Assembly (NCBI RefSeq): GCF_009389715.1
Contig: NW_024067687.1
Coordinates: 1,116,501-1,180,500, forward strand
Length of the DNA stretch: 64,000 bases
Origin: Phoenix dactylifera
Taxonomy: Eukaryota > Streptophyta > Magnoliopsida > Arecales > Arecaceae
Direction of reading: 5' to 3'
Shown: positions 33,717 through 44,833 of the stretch, one piece after another
How positions within the stretch are numbered: the first letter of the stretch is position 1
How the letters are laid out: each line of letters opens with the position of its first letter
The notes under the pieces: model-generated
Database searches by the model: none
Seen by the model: the letters and a program-made list of their open reading frames with translations, nothing else
Told to the model about the DNA's origin: nothing
Translations under genes and position numbers: made by a program

Positions 33717-36700
33717 ACGAAAAAATTTTCCCGAGCTAACTGTGCAGGTCGGCTCCGGCCTTGGCGTCCGCGAGAGGGGTCACCTCATCAGCTTTCTACG
33801 GGACAATGCTGATGTCTTCGCCTGGTCGCCCGCTGACGTACCAGGAATTGACCCTGAGGTCATAGTCCATCGACTCCAGGTGAAGCCAACCAGCCGACCT
33901 GTGAAGCAGAAAAAGAGGGGCTCCGCCCCGGAACGACAACGGGCCGCAGCCGAGGAGGTAGACAAACTCCTCAAAGCCGGCTTCATCCGGGAGGTCTCCT
34001 ACCCAGATTGGCTCGCCAACATAGTCCTTATAAAGAAGGCCAATGGGAAATGGCGCATGTGCGTGGACTACACTGACCTGAACAAGGCCTGCCCGAAGGA
34101 TAGCTTCCCCCTCCCAAGTATCGACCAGCTCGTGGATTCTACCTCAGGACATCAACTGCTGACATTCATGGACGCCTTCTCCGGATACAATCAGATCCGG
34201 ATGGCGCCAGAAGACGAGGAGAAGACGGCCTTCATCACCGACAAGGGCACCTATTGCTACAAGGTGATGCCTTTTGGTTTGAAGAATGCTGGAGCCACGT
34301 ATCAGAGGCTGGTCAGCCAAATATTTGAGGACCAGATCGGCCGAAATATGGAGGTCTACGTGGACGACATGCTGGTGAAAAGCCAAGTGGCGGAGCACCA
34401 TGTGGCCGATCTCAACGAAACATTCTCCAAGCTCAGGAGGTACCAAATGAAACTCAACCCAGCAAAATGCGCCTTCGGAGTCACCTCTGGCAAATTCCTG
34501 GGCTTCATAGTGACCCAGCGTGGAGTTGAAGCCAACCCCGAGAAAATTCGGGCGCTGCAGGAGATGACGCCCCCAAAGACAGTCAAAAAAGTACAGCGAC
34601 TCACTGGACGGGTCGCCGCCTTGGGGAGGTTCGTCTCCCGATCGGTCGAGCGCTGTCTCCCCTTCTTCAAGATCCTTAAGCAGCCAAAGGACTTTCTGTG
34701 GTCAAAAGAATGCCAGCGGGCCTTTGAAGAGCTCAGACGCCTTCTGGCCTCTCCCCCGCTGCTCACCAAGCCTCAGCGGGGCGAGGTCCTCTACTTATAC
34801 TTGGCCGTTTCTCCGACCGCAGTAAACTCAGTCCTGGTTCGGGAAGAGGACAAGCTCCAAAAGCCAGTCTACTACATCAGCCGGGTCCTCAGGGATCCTG
34901 AGACCTGATATTCTAAACTTGAGAAGACAATTTTTGCCCTTATCATCTCGGCTCGGAGACTCCGCCCTTATTTTCAAGCACATACAATAGTCATACTGAC
35001 CGACCAGCCTATGAAGCAAATATTGCAGAGGTCGGATCGTACAGGGAGGATCGCCAAGTGGGCGGTAGAGCTCGGAGAATTCGACCTCGAATATCGGCCC
35101 AGGCCGGCCATCAAAGCTCAAGTTCTCGCCGACTTCCTTATGGAATGTACCTTGCCGGACGACCCTGAGCCACCATCTGCGCCTATGGATGGAACCCCGA
35201 AGCAACCGTGGGTTCTATATTCGGACGGGTCTTCAGCTTCGGGGGGTAGCGGGGCTGGATTAATCCTCACCAGCCCAGACGGAGTGGTGGCCGAGCAAGC
35301 CTTCCGCCTCGAGTTCCCGGCCTCAAACAACGAGGCGAAGTACGAGGCGCTTATTGCTGGGCTTAAATTGGCGAAAAAACTGAAAGTGGAAGATTTGAAG
35401 GCCTTCAGCGATTCCCAGCTGATAGTGAGCCAAGTCCAGGGGAACTTTGAAGCGAAAGAGCCATCAATGCAAAAGTATCTTCAAAAAGTGCGGGAACTTA
35501 CGTCCGCCCTAGGCTCTTTCAACATCCAGCACATTCCCAGAGCGGAGAATCTCAGGGCGGACCTGTTATCCAAGCTAGCGACCTCCTGCATGAGCGAGCT
35601 TCTAAGGAGACGACGCTCGAATATCTTCGGACACCCAGCACGGAGGAACCCGAACCCACCATGTGCATCGACTTCGAGCCGAGTTGGATCGACGGGCTCG
35701 TCCGTTATCTCCGGGATGGAACCCTCCCTCAAGATGAGATTGAGGCTCGCCGGATCAGGCGTCAAGCTCCACGGTATGTCCTATACGAAAATAGGCTTTA
35801 TCGTCGATCATTCACTTCTCCCCTCCTCAGATGTCTCCGCCCCTCTGAGGCGGACTATGCCCTCCGAGAGGTCCATGAAGGAATTTGCGGAAACCACCTG
35901 GGAGGTCGGTCGTTAGCCCATAAGATCCTGCGACAAGGATATTACTGGCCCACCCTCCAGAAGGATGCGACGGACTTCATTCGGAGGTGCGACCGGTGCC
36001 AGCGGAACGCCAACATCCAACGCCGACTTTCGGCCTTGCTGACCTCAATCACCGCCCCCTGGCCGTTTGCCCAGTGGGGAATCGACATTCTGGGACCCTT
36101 CCCTCTGGCAACCGGACAAAGAAAATTTCTGGTCGTCTCCATCGACTACTTCACCAAGTGGGTCGAAGCTGAACCTGTGGCTCGGATCACCGAGCATAAG
36201 ATGCGGGACTTCGTGTGGAAGTCCATTATCTGTAGATTCGTACTCCCCCGTATCCTTATATCCGACAATGGCCGGCAGTTCGACAACGTCCACTTCAGAG
36301 AATTTTGCTCTGAGCTCGGCATCGACCACCGCTTCACCTCGGTCGCCCATCCCCAGACAAACGGGAAAACTGAGGTAACAAATCGTACTATTTTGCAGGG
36401 ACTCAAGGCCAGGCTTGACCGATCCAAAGGACAATGGGTTGAGGACCTGTACAACGTCCTCTGGGCTTATCGGACTACGTTCCGATTGCCCACCGGCGAA
36501 ACCCCCTTCAACCTGGCATACGGCACGGAGGCTGTCATCCCACTGGAAATCGGCCTCCCTTCCCCAAGAGTGGAGCATTATGATCCTGACTCCAACTCTT
36601 CTTGGCTCAGAAACAACCTGGATCTCGTCGAAGAGACACGAGAGGTCGCCCGAGTCCGTATGGCAAGATACCAACAGAAAACGGCTCAATACTACAACTC

Positions 36701-36917
36701 TCGGGTCAAGCCTAAGCTCTTCAAAGTAGGGGACCTCGTCCTCAGGAGGGCCGAGGCCTCTCAGCCAACTGAGCAGGGAAAGCTCGCCCCGAATTGGAAA
36801 TGGCCGTATCAAATCGCCCGAGTACAACGACCCGGAGCATACAAGCCGAAATCCCTCGAAGGGACCCCCATTCCGCGAAGCTGGAATTTCGAGAATCTAC
36901 GAATGTACTACCAATGA
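33613..36917 (+). pseudogene. Tat gypsy pol (RT-RNase H-integrase), right arm
   Basis: Plus-strand counterpart of the left pol. Open from the centre to a nonsense TGA at 34906-34908 (CGA in the complete element). It continues in the same frame through RNase H, then shifts at about 35602 through loss of one T (GCTTCTAAGG versus GCTTTCTAAGG). The integrase frame 35661-36917 is intact, with HHCC and DDE motifs (GIDILGPF, SDNGRQFDN, NGKTEVTN), ending RMYYQ. No gag or protease. Two disabling lesions, different from those in the left arm. Confidence 0.85.
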
Positions 36918-37039
36918 GACCCCTAGGGGTTCAAGACAATCAAAAACACGGATTCGGTCTCCTTTTTACATATGATCCGACCATTCCAATAATTACAGTT
37001 ATCTCTTCTAACCTTGGGTCGTTTGTGATCCTCAGATTC

Positions 37040-38190
37040 CTCGGCCAAGGTCGGGATGCCTCGAGGCTCGACCGTAGAGTTCCAAACTTTCTTGACCTCG
37101 GAAAGTATTGCAGGACAGCGGAGCATCGACCTGGCGCACGATCCCTCGACTAAGGTCGGGATGCTCCGAGGGTCGACCGTAGAGTCCCAAACTCCCTCGA
37201 CCTCGGAAAGCGTCGCAGGTCGGTAGCGCGTTTCCAGACCCACCGACCTGGCGCACGATCCCTCGACTAAGGTCGGGATGCCCCGAGGGTCGACCGTAGA
37301 GTCCCAAACTTCCTCGACCTCGGAAAGCGTCGCAGGTCGGTAGCGCGTTCCCAGACCCACCGACCTGGCGCACGATCCCTCGACTAAGGTCGGGATGCCC
37401 CGAGGGTCGACCGTAGAGTCCCAAACTCCCTCGACCTCGGGAAGCGTCGCAGGTCGGTAGCGCGTTCCCAGGCCCACCGACCTGGCGCACGATCCCTCGA
37501 CTAAGGTCGGGATGCCCCAAGGGTCGACTGTAGAGTCCCAAACTCCCTCGACCTCGGGAAGCGTCGCAGGTCGGTAGCGCGTTCCCAGACCCACCGACCT
37601 GGCGCACGATCCCTCGACTAAGGTCGGGATGCCCCGAGGGTCGACCGTAGAGTCCCAAACTCCCTCGACCTCGGGAAGCGTCGTAGGTCGGTAGCGCGTT
37701 CCCAGACCCACCGACCTGGCGCACGATCCCTCGACTAAGGTCGGGATGCCCCGAGGGTCGACCGTAGAGTTCCAAACTCCCTCGACCTCGGGAAGCGTCG
37801 CAGGTCGGTAGCGCGTTCCCAGACCCACCGACCTGGCGCACGATCCCTCGACTAAGGTCGGGATGCCCCGAGGGTCGACCGTAGAGTCCCAAACTCCCTC
37901 GACCTCGGGAAGCGTCGCAGGTCGGTAGCGCGTTCCCAGACCCACCGACCTGGCGCACGATCCCTCGACTAAGGTCGAGATGCCCCGAGGGTCGACCGTA
38001 GAGTCCCAAACTCCCTCGATCTCGGAAAGCGTCGCAGGTCGATAGCACGTTCCCAGACCCATCGACCTGGCGCACGACCTCCTGACTAAGATCGGATGCC
38101 CCGAGGTTCGACCGTAGAGTCCCAAACTCCCTCGACCTCGGTAAGAGTCGCAGATTGATGGAGCATCCCCAAACCCCCTCAACCTCGGCG
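37040..38190. repeat. Tandem array of 117-bp units, right arm
   Basis: Mirror of the left array with one additional canonical unit (about eight plus two diverged). Outer units are diverged and central ones nearly identical, as expected from unequal exchange or replication slippage. Confidence 0.9.
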
Positions 38191-39200
38191 GGCGCCATAG
38201 GGCTCATGAGAAGCCCGAGCTCCTCAAAAGTCAAAGAATGACTCCGGAAGTTGGCGAGGAGATAAGGCCACCTACTCTGATACGAGGGGCACAATTTTGG
38301 AGACACAAAAGGTACATCCTATTTGATGCTCGCCTTGTTATATTTATCTACGTATTGACAGTGAAACCCCGATTGAAATCGGGACCTTAATCTGGCCAAG
38401 GTCGGATTGCTTCTACAAGTCGGTGTAAGATTAATCTCCCGTTGACCTTGTGCATGCTTCGTCTACCGACGATCTCTACCACAACTCATATAAACCCTTA
38501 TGGGCAAGGGCCAAATTCAGCCCCCATGCCCAGACTCCGATGTCAACCTGTGAAGATAACCTCAAAGGCCGAGGTGTTCCTACAGGCCCCAACCCCGCTC
38601 GCCTGAATCTCGGCAGAGTCCGAGGGCAATGACTATGGAAAACCTGGCGACGATGTGACTATTGGCCTAAGCTCCCCTTTGGGGGACAACTTTCTTACGG
38701 GCCTGCGCCCCAAGAGCCAGGCTCAAAAGCTTGGCCGAGCACCTCGGTGGCGACCTATGTAGGTCTAGCGCGGCCCCACTTGGGGGCCCGAAGCCCGAAC
38801 CCGGTGCCATGAGAACCTAAAAGCCAAACTTGGCAACCTCTGCCACCTACGAATCCGAGCTACAAGACTTGGTGAAATTTCCTAAAGTCTAAGCTCGGAG
38901 CCCCTCCAGCTAGCGTAATCAGAGTTCGGACACTTATACACACCAGAAGAAAGGTAAGACATAGCCAAAGAGCATGTCTTTATTAATATTATCCGAAGGC
39001 TCGGATACGAAGTCGAGAGTCGGCAGAAGTACCGACCTCGTTTGCGAGTGAAAAAGACAGAGAAGAAGAATAAATGTAGAAGTGAAAGAAAAAGCTTTCA
39101 TTGATGAAACGCCAAAAGGCTAAGTACAAAACTAGAGGCCGGCCTTTTACAAAGTTGTAGGCCGACCTCGTTTACAATGAACAGAGAAAAAACCGAAGTC

Positions 39201-41320
39201 CTAAGAGGCGGCGGCTTCATTAGCATCACCCTCGTCGTCTACAGGAATGACCTGCGGGTCTTCAGTAGGCGCGGGCTCAGGGTCTGCAGCGGGCGCGGGC
39301 TCAGGGTCTGCGGCGGGGGCCTCGGCTGGCGCCGCGGGAACAACCTCGCTGGTTTCACGAGGTATGGCCTCCGCCCTCGCCGGTTCAGCTGCCTCGGCTT
39401 CGACCTCTGCAAGGTCCTCCTCGGACACGAGGGCAGCGGGGATATCGTCGTCGTCGTCGTCGGGGCCGTACCCGAACCTCATCCTCGGACGGACCGTCGA
39501 GAGGTCGAACTGAGGGCATATCCGGGCCATCTGCTTTCGGAAGTTGTCAAAGCCCCGGAGGAACCCGTCCACAGTCTCCTCCTCTAACATATCGCGGAAC
39601 TCTTCTGACCCCTTGAAGAGTTCCACGGCGTTCTCAGCCCGCTCGAGCGCCCTCTTCTCCCAGGCCTCGAGCTGCTCGATCTTGAGGCGGAAGACCCCGG
39701 CCTCGTACTTCAGACCCGCGACCTTGGACTGGACCTCTCCTAAGCGCGCCTCCGAGGCACGCAGGGCCGACTTCGCCAGTGAATGGGCGGCCCTCTCCTC
39801 CTCGAGCACCTCGACCATGGCGAGTCGCCCGGCCTCGGTGGCTTCCCTTCGCGCCTCAGCCTCGGCCAGCGCCGCCTCCAGCTCGGCGATTCTCTTCTTG
39901 GCCGGCTCCAATTGCCGGCTGAATCGCCGAGTTTCTTCTTGGCACTCCTGGGCAATATACACCAGGGTGTCGAGCTCGTGAATGTGCTGCAAGAGAGAAA
40001 GCGATTACGAGTTGAAAAACATAGCATATGCGCCAATAGCTTAAGGGAAACTAGAAGAACTGCTTACCCGAGCGGTATTACGGTAGGTACCGTCGACGAT
40101 TTCTTCCAGCGACTGCCTCCGGAACTCGGCCCGGTCTGCTGGAAGCATTACGCGCCGAAAGATGGCGCGTGCCACGTCGGCATCATGGAAAGCCGAGCTA
40201 TCCTCAAGGAGCGGGGACCCCGGCTCGCCCGATTCCTCCCTCGGCCCCCTCGAAGGGCTCGGCTCCCCCGAGTTGGGGACCTCGGGGCCTCTTCTCAGCT
40301 CGGACCCCGACCCCCGCGCCAGCGTCACAGCTGGCCCCCGTTGGGAGACGGGGGCAGGACAAGGCGGGGGCGCCGACCCCGCATCATCGACGGCCGACCT
40401 CCGCCCCTGGTCGGCTGCAGGGGCCCCCGCCTCTGGGCCTCTCGTCCCGGCCGATGTAGAAGCACCGGCCGTCTTCGATTTCTTCCGAGGCTGGGGAACA
40501 GCCCCCCCGGCCTCGGCCTCTCGCCTCTTTATTCGGGAGAAGAGGGAAGTGTTGCTGGTCGGCATGTGGGGAATATCTGAAACCAAAAAAATTTTCAAGT
40601 ATCAGACCAGTGTTAGCGAAAAGAAGAAATAGATAAAAACGGGACGAGGCAACTATTCTTACCCTCGAGGCGCGCCGAGCTCAAGCCCACGCTCGCCAAA
40701 GCGCCCTCCCGTAGGAGCTCGGTTAGGTCGAATCCCTTCCTGAGGGCCCGTAGGGAGTCCAGGACCCTCAGCTCCCTCCCCGAGGGATCGGAGAGCCTGT
40801 TGAGAGCCTTCAACCGAGGGTGCCCCCACCTCGGGTTGAACCCCCACGGCGCCTCGGAAGCAAGAAAGAAAAATTTCCCCTTCCACTCATGAATAGAGGA
40901 AGGGGCGCCCTGAAAGAGTGACATACCGCCCCGAAAGGCGAAGTATAGCCACTCTGCATCCGCCGGGTTTTTCTTTAATAAAAAACACCGACGGAAAATG
41001 CTCACCGAGATCGGAATCCCGTGCGCGAGAGACAAAGACAAGAACCCGATGATGGTTCTCCACGAATTCGGAGCAAGCTGTGCTGGGACGAGTTGATACT
41101 CCACCAGCAAGTTGTTCACGAATTCATGGACAGGGAACCGCAGGCCGGCCCAGAGCGTCTCGCGGTAGATCGCGATCCGACCTGGGGGCGGCCGCGTCAC
41201 CCTGTCTTCCGACCCTGCAGTTTTGAGACGAAACCCGGGCTGGAAGAAGAACCGAGAGCGGATTAACTCCAGCTCCTCCCTCGATAAGCTTGACCCTACC
41301 TCCTCCGGACCAAGACCCAT
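39201..41320 (-). CDS. Opposite-strand Tat accessory gene (PF04195-like), intact three-exon copy
   Basis: Minus strand, exons 41320-40663 (658 nt), 40576-40068 (509 nt) and 39986-39201 (786 nt). Introns of 86 and 81 bp have GTAAG donors and TTTCAG / TTGCAG acceptors; phases 1 and 0 join to a 650-residue protein without interruption. Exon 1 carries the domain I recall as 'putative gypsy type transposon' (PF04195), with FRLKTAGSEDRVTRPPPGRI, LAPNSWRTIIGFLSL and SSIHEWKGKFFFL. Exon 2 is Pro/Ala/Arg-rich low complexity with a basic patch RKKSK that could be a nuclear signal. Exon 3 is a long Ala/Glu/Arg coiled coil (LEAALAEAEARREATEAGRL), then an acidic Asp run and a Pro/Ala/Glu tail. Function unknown. 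It is transcribed against pol from its own TATA-like box. Intact although the adjacent pol is dead. Confidence 0.8.
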
Positions 41321-41531
41321 TTTTTCAGAAAATTGAAGTAAACTAAAAGATGAGAGGAGTAGGTAGGAGAAGAAGGGAAACCCTAAATAACACGGGGCAA
41401 GAACCTACGGAAAGAGTCGCCGGAAATCGCTCCGGGGACCGTCGGCAAAGTATCGTTGGGAGAGAGAATGGAGGTAGGGACGGCAAAAGCAAAGGGCGAC
41501 CAAATAGGACTATTAGGGCAGACTCGAGGGG

Positions 41532-41539
41532 TTTATATA
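41532..41539 (-). promoter_or_regulatory. TATA-like box of the opposite-strand gene, intact copy
   Basis: TATATAAA on the minus strand in the context GTCTATATAAACCCCTCGAG, about 212 bp upstream of the ATG at 41320. Conserved in all three copies. Confidence 0.55.
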
Positions 41540-42303
41540 GACCCCCCTGACGGCCCGGATTGGTGGGCTTAGTTTCCATCCCCCATCCGATTGCGCCAGG
41601 TGTCGACCTCGGAACCCGAAGCACCGCATTCACTCCGGATCAATATCTCGGGTACGCAACCGAGGCGCCGTCCCATCGGATCTCACGGCCTCATCATAGG
41701 CCCACTAAACTGGATCACCTTAAAAGACGAGCGGATATCACCTCCGCTCCCTTCATTTAATAAGCCTCAGGGACACGTGGAGCACCGAGATAACCCCAGC
41801 CTCCCAGATCGTTATTCTGCCAATACGAAATCGGAAACGTCCGACCTCAGATCATGCCACGTGCTCATTTCGAAGCGCGAAACGGCGTGCCTATTTAAGG
41901 AGGCGGCTTCGATTATAAGGTCGAGGCGCCACCTCATCGGACCCAGGGAGCCTCGTTATGAGCTCGCCGTACAAAGCGATCTCGGAGATCTAAAGGGCGT
42001 AATCATCATCATGGCTGCTTCGAGATACGTAAGGGTGCAGACCCCGTCATAAATCCGATGTATAAAGCGATCTCGACGGGCCAAAGGGCGCAGCCCACGC
42101 CATAACTACCTCGAAATGCCTAAGGGCGCGGACCTCATCATAAATCCACCACATGAAGCGACCTCGAAGGTTCAAAAGGCGCGGACTTCGTTACAGAAGC
42201 TTTAGGGGTGCGGGCGTGATCCCCTTCGGCCTCGATAACCACGATAACAACTTCTACTTCCCACGTCCGAGCCTGCAGCTCGAACTCGGAAGTCGGGGGG
42301 TAG
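41540..42303. other. Spacer and polypurine tract of the right arm
   Basis: Non-coding mirror of 25013-25777. It ends in AGTCGGGGGGTAG, the polypurine tract directly before the LTR at 42304. Confidence 0.6.
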
Positions 42304-43190
42304 TGTTGGGAGAATACGGTTTTCCCCCAGTAATACAATAACCCTGCCACCGGAAGACTACGCAGTCGACGACCCCGGACGACTGAGGTCGGCGCCCGAC
42401 CCCAGAACGTCCGATCCCGGATCATCCGACCTAGAGGACTTCCGACCTCAAAGGCTTGTCTTTGTCGACCACCTGCCGCGGCCGTACCTCTCCGAGGTCC
42501 GGCCAAGGGCCATATCCTGCCAAGGGCCATATCCTGCCACTGCCCCAGCATTTATTACACATGATCCCGGCAAATTCCCAGTTCACGCAACAATTAATGT
42601 GAATCTCCGGCCTACGCAACAATTAATGTGAATCTCCGGCCTACGCAACAATTAATGCGCGTGGCTCCTTTCATCTACGGATCCTCAGTTCTCCATGGCA
42701 AATCAGCTCGGCAGAGTCCTGTCAGCCATGATAAGTCTGACCCCAGCCTCACCGCCGACATCAATGCAATGATTCACCCGATCGCGTGACGGCTCAGGTC
42801 GTACGACGGCCTTACCTCCGACATCAGTGTAATTATTTACTTGTCCGTGCACCAGATCAAGCAACGTGCCGAGCTGTACGACGGCCTTGCCCGGTCACAT
42901 CGCAGGTAAACCCCCCCTATAAAAGGGAACCATGCTTCTCAAGGGCGGGGGGGGGGGGGGGGGAACAGAGAGAGAGAAAAAACACTACTGCTCCCATTTT
43001 CTTTGAACACTATTTTGCCCCCTCTGACTTAAGCATCGGAGGGCCGGCGCCGGAAGACCCGGCCACCGGCTTTTCTGCAGGCACCCAGACGGAGGACGCC
43101 GCCCGCCGACGGACCACCACTCCCTCGTGTTCGCCGACAGCTCCCCCTCCTCGACGGACGATCGCTCCCGGGTCCAATTTCCAGCAACAG
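42304..43190 (+). repeat. Right LTR of the palindromic Tat structure
   Basis: 887 bp, TGTTGGGAG..CAGCAACA. Contains three 29-bp units (CCTACGCAACAATTAATGTG), a 17-bp duplication, a TATAAAA box at 42918-42924 and a long poly-G tract. The left LTR has two 29-bp units. Confidence 0.9.
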
Positions 43191-43447
43191 TACCTATAAC
43201 ACGAGTTTTAGAATTTTTTTATACACATTTTAGGCGATCTTCCATATTTTCAGTATTCTTTACTAATATTTAAAAAAAAACTAGGAAACTGCTCTGCCCA
43301 GCTGCTTCTTTCTCCTTCACACATTTCTCAATGTTTACAATATTTATGCATGCAATCCATTCTCATTATTATCCCTTCCATAATATGGTATCCACATTAT
43401 GTCTTATAATAACTGAAGTGCTATGTCTGGTTAAAAACATTTTACAG
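43191..43447. other. P5CR copy 2, upstream intron sequence
   Basis: AT-rich; from about 43355 it matches the intron before exon 1 of P5CR pseudogene 1, ending in the acceptor TTTTACAG at 43440-43447. Confidence 0.6.
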
Positions 43448-43999
43448 GAGCGGTCTACTCAGCATCTGATAATAAGGGTGATGCCAAATACTCCTGCTGC
43501 TGTTGGTCAGGCAGCATCATCTAATATTTGACTACTTCATGCTTTTCATTTTTCTTTTATTGGTGACATTATAATATTATTTATGATGACATTTGTATTC
43601 TAACATGTCCGTCTTAATAGACAAAACCAAGAATCTAGATTTGCCTCAAAAGGGCGTATCATGCGGTGTGGTCCTGACAGGTGCGCAGAATCTATTTATC
43701 TACTTTAAGGGCTCGAGAAGCATTATAACTGTTGGGGGGAACAAGATTTTTCCCCAAATGACGCAAATGTCCCTAAGGAGCCGCACGACCTCCGACCCTG
43801 GACGGCCGAAGTCGGCGTCCGACCTCGGGACGCCCGACCTCAAGACGACCGACCTCGAGACCTGCGATTTGAGAAAAGCCCCGATGTTCGAGGTCTACTC
43901 TTGTCAGCCACCTACTACGGCCGTGCACCTCTGAGGTCCGGCCGAAGACCATACCCTGACGCCCCTCTGGCATTTATTGCGCATGGTCGCTGTAACCCT

Positions 44000-44205
44000 C
44001 CGGCTCACTCAACAATTAATGCGGATCTCCGGCTCACTCAACAATTAATGCGGATCTCCGGCTTACTCCACACTTAATGCGGATCTCCGGCTTACTCCCC
44101 AATAAATGCGGATCTCCGGCTTACTCCACAATAAATGCGGATCTCCGGCTTACTCCACAATAAATGCGGATCTCCGGCTTACTCCACAATTAATGCGCAT
44201 GGCTC
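44000..44205 (+). repeat. 29-bp tandem units in the LTR (seven copies)
   Basis: Each unit carries CTCCGGCT[CT]ACTC followed by CAATTAATGCGGAT or CAATAAATGCGGAT. The 3' LTR has six units (about 56320-56490), the right palindrome LTR three and the left one two. Confidence 0.9.
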
Positions 44206-44462
44206 CTGTCACCTACGGACTCTCAGCTCTCCACGGCAAATTAGCCCAGCAGAGTCTAGTCGACTATGATAAGTCTCTGATCTCGGCCATACCTCCGATA
44301 CCAATGCAATAATTCGCCTGGTAGCGTGCTAACTCGGGTTGTACGACGCCCTCACCGCCGACATCGGTGCAATGATTCGCCTGACCGTGCGCCGACCTGA
44401 ACAACATGCCGAGCCGTACTACGGCCTCGCCCTGTTACATCGCAGGTAAACCGACCCCCGCC

Positions 44463-44469
44463 TATAAAA
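44463..44469 (+). promoter_or_regulatory. TATA box of the Tat 5' LTR
   Basis: TATAAAA followed by GGGAGCC; repeated at 56754-56760 in the 3' LTR and at 42918-42924 in the related right LTR. Expected to drive gag-pol. Confidence 0.65.
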
Positions 44470-44800
44470 GGGAGCCTTGGCCTCTCAGGAGGGGATTGAA
44501 AGATTGATGCACTCTACAGACACTATTTATCTCTCTTTTTACACTATTCGCCCCCTCCCTGACTTGAGCGTCGGAGGGCCGGCGCCGGAAAACCCGGCCA
44601 CCGGTTTGTGTGCAGGCACCCAGACGGAGGACGCCGCCAGCTGACGGATCGCCGCCTCGCCACGAGGACCAGCTGCTCCTTCTCCCCGATCACACCAGAC
44701 AGAGGACGCCGCTCGCCGACGGACCGCCGCCCCGCCGTGAAGAACTCGCCGCTCCCTCTCCTCGACCGAAGATTGCCCCCGGGTCCAATTTCCAGCAACA

Positions 44801-44820
44801 GTTGGCGCTAGAGGAAGGGC
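44801..44820 (+). other. Primer-binding-site region of the Tat element
   Basis: Directly after the LTR the sequence reads GTTGGCGCTAGAGGAAGGGC. The TGGCGC start is the usual beginning of gypsy primer sites; I cannot name the tRNA with certainty. Confidence 0.5.
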
Positions 44821-44833
44821 CCGAGTAGCAGTC

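Larger units (their letters stand above)
13973..43190. mobile_element. Palindromic gypsy/Tat retrotransposon structure (two inverted 3' halves) with nested Copia
   Basis: Both outer ends are the same LTR terminus: TGTTGCTGGAAATTGG at 13973 and its reverse complement ending CCAATTTCCAGCAACA at 43190. From each end inward come LTR, spacer, opposite-strand gene, tandem-repeat array and pol, in mirror order. The arms meet at a ~250-bp centre (33461-33716). Coordinate pairs sum almost constantly: pol stops 30262+36917=67179, and sequence beside the centre 33441+33740=67181. The sum for the opposite-strand gene starts is 67315, explained by one extra 117-bp repeat and a 21-bp indel. Arms are nearly identical, about 98-99% by inspection. 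No target-site duplication joins the ends (CTTTT on the left, GTACC on the right). There is no complete gag and no protease, so the structure cannot be autonomous. It could be an in vivo rearrangement or, less likely, an assembly artefact. Confidence 0.85.
43730..44800 (+). repeat. 5' LTR of the complete Tat element
   Basis: 1,071 bp. Holds seven tandem 29-bp units (CTCCGGCTTACTCCACAATA type) at about 44000-44205, and a TATAAAA box at 44463-44469. Confidence 0.95.

Noticed and set aside
44000-44205. 29-bp repeats considered as a CRISPR-like array
   Set aside because: Units are directly adjacent with no unique spacers, sit inside a plant LTR, and there are no cas genes.
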